DNA from: Zingiber officinale
Taxonomy: Eukaryota; Streptophyta; Magnoliopsida; Zingiberales; Zingiberaceae
NCBI RefSeq assembly: GCF_018446385.1
Contig: NC_056000.1
Coordinates: 53,538,722-53,602,721, forward strand
Reading direction: 5' to 3'
Length of the DNA stretch: 64,000 bases
The notes beneath the pieces were generated by a model. It did no database searches. It was not told the DNA's origin and saw only the letters and a list, made by a program, of their open reading frames with translations. Of the stretch, positions 22,501 to 31,915 are shown one piece after another. The position numbers and the translations under genes are program-made. Each line of letters opens with the position of its first letter. The stretch's first letter is position 1.

Positions 22501-24237
22501 TAGTAATAATGTTCTAATGGTGGTTTGAAGTATGTAATTTCTGGCACTTTATCTGCATTAATATGAGGATCCATTAATGATTTCATTGTGTTTTCTTCAT
22601 GTCTATATTAATTATCTTATGGTGATATTACTTACATAATTTGATTGTAAAATTAAGTTGTTAGTGGTACATTGGTAGTAATATTGGAAATAATGTTGGT
22701 GGGATCGTGGAAAAGAAAGTGGTAATGTTGATAATGTTAATCAATCTCTTACTTAGCTCAGATAATTAATTTAAAATTGGGTGTTTTTTAAATTATAAGT
22801 TTGTTATAAAAATAGGCACAACAGAATTAATAAATTTGTATTATTATACAATCAAAAGTGAAGGATGTGAGACATGGAAATATCGATGATAATACTAAGT
22901 ACAAGCTACTTCATTGGTACGTTGATGGAGTTGTTGCAGAAGGTCGAATTGTATCCACAGATCCAAAAGCAAATGTGCATCATGCTCTTCTTGGTGGATC
23001 TTGTTGGAAAGTTTGGATTGATACAGTTTTTGTGAAGAAAGGTGGACCTGATTCGACCAAATGATGAAATACATTTTCATGAGGATGCAATAGAAAATAT
23101 ACCGCTTGGTTATCTAAGTTTATAGTTTTGTTTGTCTGATATATATTTTACTTATTTTAAAATCATATACTCTTTTGTAGAAAGGAAATTATATTACTAA
23201 GTGAATTTTGTATTATTAGTTTCGATTGTTTTACTTAAGTGATGGTTATGGTTGAATGTGATATTATAATTGTTTTATTTTTTGTTTAGAATTGTGTATG
23301 TGGTATTATAATTTTTGTCCGATATTATAATTATTTGATTTTTGGTTTTATAATTATGTGTGTGGTATCTATATGTGGTATTTGAATCGTAATCGCAAAC
23401 TGCACCGCATGCTGCAAACGCTCTTAATCACAGCATGTGGCATGCGTTGCCAATGTCGTCGGTTACTCTTAACCACAGTGCGCTATGAATCCTCTTAATC
23501 AGAGCGTGCAACGCGTGCTGTGAATGCTATTGATTGCTCTTAACCATAGCGTGCACCGTGCGTTGTGAATATTGCAACGTGTCGCACACTACGATTTGTC
23601 TTAATCGTAGTGCGCTATGAATTGTCTTAATCACAGTGCACGCCACGCACTGCAAATTATCTTAAACGCAGCATGTGTCGTGCACTATGAATTCTTTTAA
23701 CCGCAACGTGCAATATCTGATGTTGATGTTTTATGACTTATAACAGCTTATAGTTATGCAACGTGCAATGCACACTACGAATAGCACAATTGTGCACTAA
23801 GAAAAGTCATATTTATTATAATGATAAATATGATAAGCTAGAATTAGCATTGATAAATTCACAAACTAGTGATGAATCTAGCAGATTTGAGTCCTCTGTT
23901 GGTAATAATATGAGGTTATGGCTAGAGGCAAGTGGAAGAGTGAAAGGAAGAAGAATATTGGGAATAGCTCTTTGAGCATAATCTAAAGAGTTGCTACTAC
24001 ATCTTCTTCTACCTCACCAACTGTAAGAGCACACAAAAAAACTTGACTGAAGAGGTTAGCAATTTGAAGGAGATAATATTACAAAGGAATGAGGAAATGA
24101 GAGAAATAATGCACCGAAAACAAGACATCATAATGCGACATCTTCAGTTATGCTTTGCTCCAAGTCAGATTCCTCCCGGTTATGGTGATGATGAGGACGA
24201 CGACAATGATGATGATGGTGGTGATGGTTCTCCATGA
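19569..24237 (+). pseudogene. CACTA element, second half: Transposase_24-type ORF in scattered decayed exons
   Basis: After the gypsy element CACTA coding resumes at 19569 with FDVSKLEISITKNE and then continues as exon-like pieces on the plus strand. 21080-21160 encodes REKFRTMRENQDHIHTISRR; 21270-21340 encodes SPKDTLIIRTKVWIEGHKKK; 21480-21650 encodes FDKEAQGRMRGMSFGITL, the conserved block of the plant Transposase_24 family. 22858-23064 matches the DUF8039-like block (VVAEGRIVSTDPKANVHHAL). 23763-24237 gives a C-terminal end with MRLWLEASGRVKGRR, a coiled coil around TEEVSNLKEIILQRNEEM, and an acidic tail of mostly Asp, ending at 24237. Stops and frame changes separate several pieces, so it is probably inactive. 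Confidence 0.7.
23385..23800. repeat. Degenerate short tandem repeats with (A)GCGTGC/CTTAACCACAG units
   Basis: About ten imperfect copies of a unit resembling CTCTTAACCACAGTGCGC with TATGAAT spacers fill this stretch between two CACTA exon pieces. The unit length varies between about 25 and 50 bp. The repeats are GC-richer than the surroundings. They may be internal CACTA repeats or the terminal repeats of another small element inserted here. Confidence 0.65.
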
Positions 24238-24239
24238 CT

Positions 24240-25209
24240 TTGTTATGTATGAATGTTATTTGTCTTAGAATTAGTATTTTTAAACATTTGTGGACCCTTT
24301 ATTTTTATATTTTTTATTAATATTGTTAATTTATTTTGAATAGGGTTAGTGAGGCTAAGGACATGTCGGAGGAAGTAAGTCTTTACATATTAAATTTAGG
24401 ATTAGTTTATAGGATTTTCTTAAATGTAAAATGATACTTTTTGTTTGTTTATTTTTTTATATAGGAAAAGAAGAAGAATGGAAGGAGATAAGAAAGTGTT
24501 TGCTGAGGAAGACGATGATTTCTTTTTCTCTCCATTGTTTTGAGATTCTTTGATGACTTGTTGGAGGTGAATTTTTAGATTGGAATGTTTGATGTATTTG
24601 GATCTAATGACACATATTTACTTGTTTTTGTCGGTTTTCTCATTTTGGATATGTTTGTTTGAATTGTATGGATTGTAAATTTTGGTTGGGTTATTGAATA
24701 TGATGTTGTTGGAATATTTGTGTATGTATAAACATGTTTGAATTTTATATACACGATAAAATATAAAAATGGGCAGCTTCTAGGCAAAATTTTATATTTT
24801 GTGATGCTAAATTTTCATGGCCAACCTATCATAATCCACTATGTACCACAAATCTACGATGAATCCCATTTTCATTATAAATTTGCAATGAAAATATCGG
24901 AGATTTGGATATGAATCCTATTTTCATTGTAAATTTACGACGAAAATGAGATTCGTCATAGATTTACAATGAACCCCATTTTTGTCGTGAATTTGGCGAT
25001 AAATCTATTTTCATCGCAAATCTGCGGTGAAAATGGGAGTCATCGTCAAATCTGGGATGAAAACATTTTCATTTCAGATTTGACGACGAATCCTTTTCGT
25101 TGTAAATCTATAACGAAAATAAAATTTGTCATTAAATCTGGGACTAAAACACAATTTGATTGCAGATTTGTGTTTGTGAATTCTACCACAAATTTTGTTA
25201 TCGTTAGTA
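24240..25209 (+). repeat. CACTA 3' region with subterminal repeats and right terminus
   Basis: 24240-24830 is the untranslated 3' part. From about 24830 to 25209 there are more than ten inverted and direct copies of a short motif like AAATCTGCGATGAAAAT and its complement, the typical subterminal repeats that CACTA transposase binds. The block ends in TTGTTATCGTTAGTA, which fits a decayed CACTA terminus (complement TACTAACGATAACAA). No left terminus was found near 820, so a 3-bp target duplication could not be checked. Confidence 0.6.
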
Positions 25210-26480
25210 ATGCGGATGTATCAGGTAGGCCCCCGCCCCAGAGGAATTAGGGAGAAGGAGAGAAGGCTACTTTGGTTATTTCCTATTTTCGGGCTTTTAG
25301 AGGGGAGAGGCTTCGATGGAAGCGGGGCTGTTGGTTTTCTCCTCTGACTCACGCACGCAGTCCGCCATCTCACGCACTCCGCCGCCTCACGCACTTTGAC
25401 GCCGCCTTCGCTGTCGTCACCAGCCAGCCACCGCCTCCTTTCCACCCTCACCACGCCCATAGTCCGACACTGACTCACCACCAGCCTTCCCCTCACACGA
25501 GCAGCAACACGCACGCCGCCGCCCCACACCGCCTCCGGTGTCGCCACCCACGACAGCCGCCTCCCTCTCCCCCTTCGTCGCCTCCGACCATTGTCGTTGT
25601 CGACTTCGGCCACACCTTCATCGTCGGCAACGAGCAGCCACGACCGGCCCGTGCTGTCGCTATCCTCCATTTCCCTCTGCACACCAGCCACCTCCTGCGG
25701 TTCTGGCAGCAGTCGCCAGTGCCACTCCACAGCCCTCGGCGAGTAGTCCCCAGTCGTCGGCGCCATTGCTGGCGCCCCCAGCACGGATCCGACATTGTTT
25801 CTGCCACCGAAGTAGTTTCCTCTCCCCCTCGTCACTATTGTCCTCGTGCCACAGCCTGCCGACGCCACCTCACGCCTTGCAGGGTCAACTTCGCCATCTC
25901 TCTCATGCCGGTATCCCTCCGCCAACTGACTCCGCAACCTCGTGCCGTCTACTCCATTCGGCTTCTTATGATTTACTACATTCGGCCTTCTAGCCATTAG
26001 GCCTACAAGCCATTGTTATATCCCGACTTGCGAGTTGCTTTCATGTTCCGGCCTTTACGTCGTTGTTATATTACGACCTATGCTCCGTGCCACCCTCCAG
26101 CTTCACGCCATCGCCTCCGACTCCGTGTTGCTTCTGGCTCCATGTCGCTTCCGATCTGTTCTTGCGAGCTTGGTATGCTTTACATTCAATTTTTATATTC
26201 TTCATTATAGTATTATTTATTTTCTATCATTGGAGACTGATTTAAACGTTGGAGTGTCAGACCGAGATAGCCCCCGGTTTGTTTTCTAATAATCTTACCG
26301 ACACCATTGACCGAAGACCTTCGGACACCTTTAGTCCTCATTTTTAGGAGTCCAACGACTCAGACAATATAGAAGACAACTCACCATTCTTCCTCCCTCA
26401 GAGTCATGGTGACTTTGGTTCGCATTCCAATCACATATCGACCTTCCATCTGACTCAGCTTCCGGACGAAGTCAGTTAGA
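25210..26480. other. GC-rich insertion, possibly part of a Tat-type gypsy LTR and leader
   Basis: A sharp rise in GC content with low-complexity proline-, serine- and arginine-rich frames on both strands (25221-26000). No known domain is recognisable and no frame looks like a real protein. Motifs around 25970-26100 (TTCGGCCTTCTAGCCATTAG and related repeats) and near 26255-26310 (a GTCAGACCGAGATAGCC and CCCCCGGTTTG block) resemble the 3' part of Tat-type gypsy LTRs. It could alternatively be a host-gene 5' region captured by the CACTA element. Termini and target duplication were not found. Confidence 0.35.
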
Positions 26481-26602
26481 AAATTACAATGAATTTAATG
26501 ATGAAAATAAAATTCATCATAGAATTTGTGATAAATTTATATGTTTTCATCCCAAAGTTTGGCGATGACTTATTCGAGATGGAAAATTATTCATCGCAGA
26601 GT
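26481..26602. repeat. CACTA-like subterminal repeats, second block
   Basis: Motifs such as GATGAAAATAAAATTCATCAT and TTCATCGCAGAG repeat the pattern seen at 24830-25209. Either the GC-rich block split one subterminal region or this belongs to a second CACTA element. The block is cut at 26602 by a copia LTR. Confidence 0.5.
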
Positions 26603-26869
26603 TGTTGATAAATGACTCAAAACTAACAATTGAGTTAGTGGTAGCAATGAGTGGTAGTAGTGGGGTAGAGTAGTTGAGTTAGTGGGGTGAATTGTGGAGT
26701 TAGTGGATTATGTAGGTAGCTTATAAATAGGCTGCATGTTTTATGATTTAATTGAAGTGTGAGAGATTATTGTGTTCCACTTGTCCATCTTTGTCCTCTT
26801 GTCCTCCTCCTAATTTTCTCTAACAGTGATATCAGAGCATCGAGTTTAACGTGTCCTAGTTTGTTCTCA

Positions 26870-27723
26870 ATGGCAATCAACGGAACTCTCAACCCCTCAT
26901 CCCCATTTTCAAAGGAGAGTGCTACGAATTTTGGAGTATCAAAATGAAGACTCTATTTAAATCTCAAGATCTTTGGGATTTAATAGATAAAGGTTTTAAC
27001 GATGAGGATGCCGATGAAGGTCAATTAAAGGAGAACATAAAGAAAGATTTGAAGGCACTGTTCATTCTTCAACAAGTAGTACATGAGACGATTTTCTCAA
27101 GAATTGCAACTGCCTCATTTTTCAAAGAAGCATGCGAAATATTGCAGAAAGAACTCCAAGGCTCCTCCAAGATGATAGCAGTGAAACTCCAGACTCTCGG
27201 AAGTGAGTTTGAGGCCTTGCTTATGAAGGGTAATGAAATTTTACAAGACTTTTTATCTAGAGTAATTTTGATTATCAGTCAAATGAGATTTTATGGAGAA
27301 AAGATCACTGATGCAATTATTGTTTCGAAAGTTTTGCGAAGTTTGACTCCTAAATATGATTACATAGTAACTATGATCGAGGAGGCAAAAGATCTCTCAA
27401 TTTTACCTTTTGATGAACTAATGGGTTCTTTGCAAGCTCATGAGGCAAGGCGAAATATATCCACTGAGAAGAATGAAGAAAAGGCATTTCAGGCTTCTCA
27501 AGTGAAGGGGGAGATAGAAAAAAAGGAAGACTTCGCTAGCAAGGGCCATGGAAGAGGAGGTTTTCATGGTAGAGGACGTGGTAAAGGAAGAAACCATTTT
27601 AATGTACAAGAGAAGCAATTTAAAGAGGATCAAAAATGGAATAAAAATTGCATTCAGTGTTATGGCTGCAAAAGATTTGGGCATAGGCAAATTGCAGAAA
27701 TGGCTCACAAGCAAACTATGTGA
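26870..27723 (+). pseudogene. gag: Gag of the Ale-like copia element
   Basis: The family start codon is probably the ATG at 26870. A frameshift at about 26905 throws the long open frame to 26944-27723. Residues of that frame show the UBN2 Gag pattern (MKTLFKSQDLWDLIDKGF, then ILQDFLSRVILIISQMRFYG, then VLRSLTPKYDYIVTMIEEAK, then LMGSLQAHEARR). A glycine/arginine-rich stretch (GRGGFHGRGRGKGR) leads to a damaged zinc knuckle CYGCKRFGHRQIA, in which the last histidine and cysteine are lost through a frameshift. Confidence 0.85.
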
Positions 27724-29407
27724 AAGAAGAAAATGAGGAAAGTAAGTTATTTATGATTCATTCTCATTCTAAAGAAGTTCAAAAAGATATTTGATTTTTG
27801 GATAATGGATGTTCAAATCACATGACTGGAAATAAGTCATTATTTAAAGAGCTTGATGAATCACAGAAGATGCTAGTAAAACTTGGAGATAATAAGTAGA
27901 TACAAGTCGAAGGCAAAGGCACAACTGTCGTTGAGATTAGCAATGGTAAAGTAAAATTACTTTACAATGTCTATTTTGTTCCTAGTTTGGCACATAGTTT
28001 GTTAAGTGTTGGACAATTGACGATGGGTGGCTATGCTATTATATTTGATAACGGAGCATGTGTTATTTCTGATAAAGATTCTGGAAAGTCTATTGTTAGT
28101 GTGCAAATGACAGAAAATAAGATGTTTCCACTGAAGATCTCTAATATGGGAAACCAACCTTTTATTGCCAGCGAAGATAATGAATCCAAGATGTGGCCCT
28201 TGAGATATGGGCATCTCAACATCAAAGGCATGCAACTTTTAAATCAGAAAAGTATGGTTTTTGGATTACCTCAAATTAATTCTCTTGGTTTATAAGAAGG
28301 ATGTATTTATGGAAAACAAACAAGGAAGTCTTTTCCAAGTGGGCAATCATGGAGAGCTTCAGAATGCCTTGAGCTAATTCACGCTGATTTATGTGGTCCT
28401 ATGAGAACTACATCGTTTGATGGGAGTAAATATTTTTTAATGTTTACTGATGATTTTAGTCGGATGAGTTGGGTATATTTTCTGGTAGACAAGTCAGAGA
28501 TTATAGAAAATTTCAAAAAATTCAAGGTGCTTGTGGAAAAGCAAAAAGGTACTTTAATAAAGACTCTTCGTACAGATCGGGGAGATGAGTTCTTATCTAA
28601 AGAATTTGAGTTCTTATCTAAAGAATTTAGTAAATTTTGTGAAGAACATGGTATTCATAGGGAATTAACAACGCCTTATACACCGGAGCAAAATGGTGTT
28701 GCTAAACGGAAAAATTGAACCGTTGTAGAAATGGCTTGAAGTTTGCTGAATATCAGAGGACTTCTAAATATTTTCTGGGCTGAAGCAGTGGCCACATCAG
28801 TTTACTTGCTGAATATTTCTCCAACAAGGGTCGTTTTAAATCAAACACCATATGAAGCATGGCGAGGTAGAAAACCATCGATAAATCACTTAAGAATTTT
28901 TTGTTGTATTGCATATACTTTGATTAACTCTCAATTTTGTCATAAACTTGAGAAGAAATCTGAAAAATGCATAATTGTTGGATATTGCAATCAATCAAAA
29001 GCATATCGATTGTATAATCCTCTTACTGGCAAATTAATTATAAGAATAGATGTAGATTTTGATGAAAACTCAAAGTGGAATTGGAATACACAAGGTGAAG
29101 AGACTCAAATTCACATCCCAATGAAGGATAGAACTCCAACAACAGAAGGTATTGAATCATCTCCTTTGGAATCACCAGCTCCCTCACCATCAAATTCAAG
29201 AAGTAGCAGTTCATCCTCCTTACAAGAATCTTCTGATGAAGCACCTCCAACAAAGGTTAGATCTTTAAGAGAAATATATGAGTCAAGTCAATTTGCTCTT
29301 TTGGTTACAGATCCTACAACCTTTGAAGAAGCAGTAACAAAAGAGGAATGGAGGAATGCAATGAAAGAAGAGTTAATTGCAATCCATAAAAATGAAACAT
29401 GGGAGAT
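27724..29407 (+). pseudogene. pol: Protease and integrase of the Ale-like copia element
   Basis: Broken frames carry the protease motif (LDNGCSNHMTGNKSLF, with Asn in place of the catalytic Asp-Ser pair's usual surroundings), then a VPSLAHSLLSVGQL block, integrase zinc finger and core (LIHADLCGPMRTTSFDGSKY, FTDDFSRMSWVYFL, RTDRGDEFLS, TPEQNGVAKRKN), and the C-terminal GYCNQSKAYRLYNP block. The frame at 28743-29459 runs into the nested LTR. Its last native residues (KNETWEMV) lie at the entry of reverse transcriptase, whose continuation is at 37586. At least five stops or frameshifts are present. Confidence 0.9.
28587..28628 (+). repeat. 21-bp tandem duplication inside integrase
   Basis: Two exact copies of GAGTTCTTATCTAAAGAATT(T) duplicate the heptapeptide EFLSKEF in the integrase core, right after the catalytic Asp of RTDRGDEF. 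The frame stays open across it. Confidence 0.95.
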
Positions 29408-29412
29408 GGTAG

Positions 29413-30452
29413 TGTTGGAACCCCAAGGTTGTTTTGGTGTGATCAACAAGTTAAGTTAGGTCTTGTGTGTTTCTAACATTGTGTCTAAGTGTGCAGGAGC
29501 TTAGGAGCACAGGTACTCGAGCGGCAGACGTAGCTAGCGAGAAGGACGACACGCGGTGCGTCTAAGGGACGAGGTGCTGCAGAAAAGTACACCGGCAGAC
29601 GAGAAGGAACCGTGCGGTGGTTCCGAGGGACGAAAGCCGGAGGGGAAGATTGCTCGGGGAGCAAGAGACGCAGCTAGCGAGAAGGTCAGCACGGGGCACG
29701 ACCGAGGGACGAAGACTGCAGATGAGTACACTGGTGGACGAGAAGGAAACACGTGGCGGTTCCAAGAGAGGAGAAGCCGGAGGGAAGCCTGCTCGAGAAG
29801 ATCGAAAGTTGGGTTCGGGTGAGCCCTTTTTCGGATGGAAGAAATCACCCAAGTGAGCGGATCCAAAGTAGAAGACCCGAACTGAGGCGGACCAAACCAG
29901 AGCAAAGGTCCCGACGGAGAAAAGTCAACATCGGTTGACTTGGGGGTCCAGGGCGCCCGGAACAGTCCGGGGCGCCCGGACCAGCCCGGGGCGCCCGGAA
30001 CCCTTCCGGGCGCCCGGACCGTGAAGTTTAACCAGATCGAGCTTTGACTCGATCTGAACGTTAGGGGATAAAATTTATCCCCTCAGGGCGCCCGGAACCC
30101 TCCAGGCGCCCCGACCAAGGCTATAAATATAGCCTTGGTCCAGAAGCTTTTCAATCAATTCAGAAATTGTAACAACACTTGTGCGCTTCCACTGTTTAAA
30201 TTAGCTTCTCTCTTTCTGTGCCTACACTGCTGTAAAAGAGGCTTCTCCGCCTGAAGGAGATAGTAGTACGATCATCTTCCTTGGATTAACAACCTCCCCG
30301 GTTGTAACCAAGTCAAATCCGGTGCCTCGGTTTTTTATTTTCTGTTTATTTTATTATTCTTCAAGTGTTGGTTTGAAAAGTCGAGAAGAGTCTATTTTAT
30401 TTGTTTTTCAGGGCTATTCAATCCCCTTTCTAGCCGGCCCAACGGTCCTACA
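29413..30452 (+). repeat. 5' LTR of gag-only element 1, with GGGCGCCCGGA palindrome array
   Basis: Upstream of the promoter (29951-30110) it has six units built on the palindrome GGGCGCCC or GGCGCC, four of them within 75 bp. A self-complementary GGGGATAAAATTTATCCCC lies at 30064-30082. The TATA box sits in a perfect hairpin at 30113-30140. The LTR end has the family CCCCTTTCTAGCCGGCCCAA motif. Compared with the 3' LTR it has one extra 20-bp palindrome unit. ORFs on both strands in 29534-29938 recur in the 3' LTR and are not genes. Confidence 0.9.
30113..30140 (+). promoter_or_regulatory. TATA box inside a perfect 12-bp inverted repeat
   Basis: GACCAAGGCTAT and ATAGCCTTGGTC flank a 4-base centre AAAT, so that TATAAATA spans the symmetry axis. 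The same 28 bp is present in the 3' LTR at 37242-37269. It lies at the expected promoter position, followed by the leader that ends at the primer site. The role of the symmetry is unknown. Confidence 0.8.
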
Positions 30453-30508
30453 AGTGGTATCAGAGCTGAGGCGCTTCAGGAGGACTAACCGTCAAACGAA
30501 GCAACGAG

Positions 30509-31915
30509 ATGGTCGGACCAAGCATCCATCCACCGAAATTCGAAGGGGATTTCGCCATTTGGAAAAAGCTGATGTAGATATTCTTTACCACCGATTTTGA
30601 ATTAATGCTTACAATGGAATTTGGTTTTACAGCACCGGAAGGTAAGGAGAAAAACAATTGGACGAAAAGGAACAAACCGACTTCGTGGCGAGCGACAAAG
30701 CAGAATACCATCTGCTAAGTGTTCTTCCGCCTCAAGAAGTCAACAGGATCAGGAACTACGACTCGGCAAAAGAACTTTGGGAGGAGTTCCTCGAGCTGCA
30801 CGAAGGAACGTCCGAAGCCAAGCTCGCCAGAAGAGATCTACTTCGCAATCAGCTCACCAGCCTGCGACTTGGGGAAGACTAGATGGTTGCACACCTGCAC
30901 TCGAGAATCAAGAAGATCATCACCGGACTCTCGAATCTCGGAGAAAATGTAAGTAACCAAGATTCGCTAAGGTACGCTTTGAATTCCTTTCCTAGAAATG
31001 CCAAATGGGCATCATTAGTAGATGCCTTTTACATTTCTAAAGATTTAGAAAAGATTTCGTTAGAGGAATTTTTCTCGACTTTTGAAGTGCACGAATCAAG
31101 ATGTGCAGGTTCAAAGGAGCCCAAGAACAACGTCGCCCTCAAAGCTTCGAGAGACGAACCTGAGTCGGAATCTTCTCTCGATGACGAGGAAATGGTAATG
31201 ATGGTAAAAAGATTCAAGAAGCTTTGTAAATCTAGATCTACTAACTATCCGCAGGGGAAAAAGAAAAGGACGATCCGCTGCTACCACTGCGACGAAGAAG
31301 GGCACGTCAAGGATAACTGCCCAAGCTGAAGAACAAGGACAAGGAGAAGGGTAAGAAGTCTATCCAAAAATGAAATGCCCTAAAAGCGACGTGGGACAAT
31401 ACGTCGTCTGAGTCAGAAGTCGAGGCATTCTCCGGACTTGTGCTAATGGCAAGTCATCAAGACGACGATTGCGAGTCAAGCTCTTCCGAAATGAGCATCG
31501 AGAGCATCGATGAAGGGGGAGCCACGTCGGAAGAAAGCAGCAGTTCAGGGGGAGAAGCGAACAACGAGATCGACAAGGTAAGTGAGGTACAATCACTTCC
31601 TCCCGATAAACTCTTTAAGTTTATCAAACTATTAACAAAAGACTGTTGCAAATTAGAAAAGGAGATTAAAAATTTAAAAATAATTTTGGCTAAATCTTGT
31701 CCCTTAGAAGAATTAGACAAATCAAAATTAGAAAATGAGAAATTGAAATCAGAAAATAAAGATCTGAAAATTCAAGTAGATAATTTGAAAAACCATGCAT
31801 GCTCATCTAATTTTAAAAAATTAAAAATTTTAAATTGGTATTATAGATATCACCAGGGACAAATTAGGAATATTTTAAGAAAATATGTACCTAAGAAACA
31901 TTTAGTTAATCCAGT
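30509..31915 (+). pseudogene. gag: Gag and coiled-coil Gag tail of gag-only element 1 (tail resumes at 35772)
   Basis: Starts ATG at 30509 (MVGPSIHPPKFEGDFAIWKK). Homology to the intact Gag at 46838 is clear throughout: ASDKAEYHLLSVLPPQEVNR, ELWEEFLELHEGTSEAKLAR, DSLRYALNSFPRNAKWASLV, and one zinc knuckle CYHCDEEGHVKDNC at about 31280-31320. Lesions seen are a stop after KKLM, a frameshift near 30665, a stop near 30880 and a shift after the knuckle. The acidic, serine-rich and coiled-coil tail (31440-31915) contains repeated LEKEIKNLK-type heptads and WYYRYHQGQIRNILRKYVPK. It continues after the solo LTR at 35772 (NPVG.NLY.VPK with two stops). Nothing resembling protease follows. Confidence 0.9.

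Noticed and set aside
24043-24237. Independent small acidic coiled-coil gene
   Set aside because: The coiled coil and Asp-rich end follow MRLWLEASGRVKGRR in the order expected for the C-terminus of a Transposase_24-type CACTA protein.
25221-26000. ORFs of 242 aa (plus) and 258 aa (minus) in GC-rich DNA
   Set aside because: Low-complexity frames on both strands with no domain; GC-rich DNA rarely contains stops. Kept only as a GC-rich block of uncertain origin.
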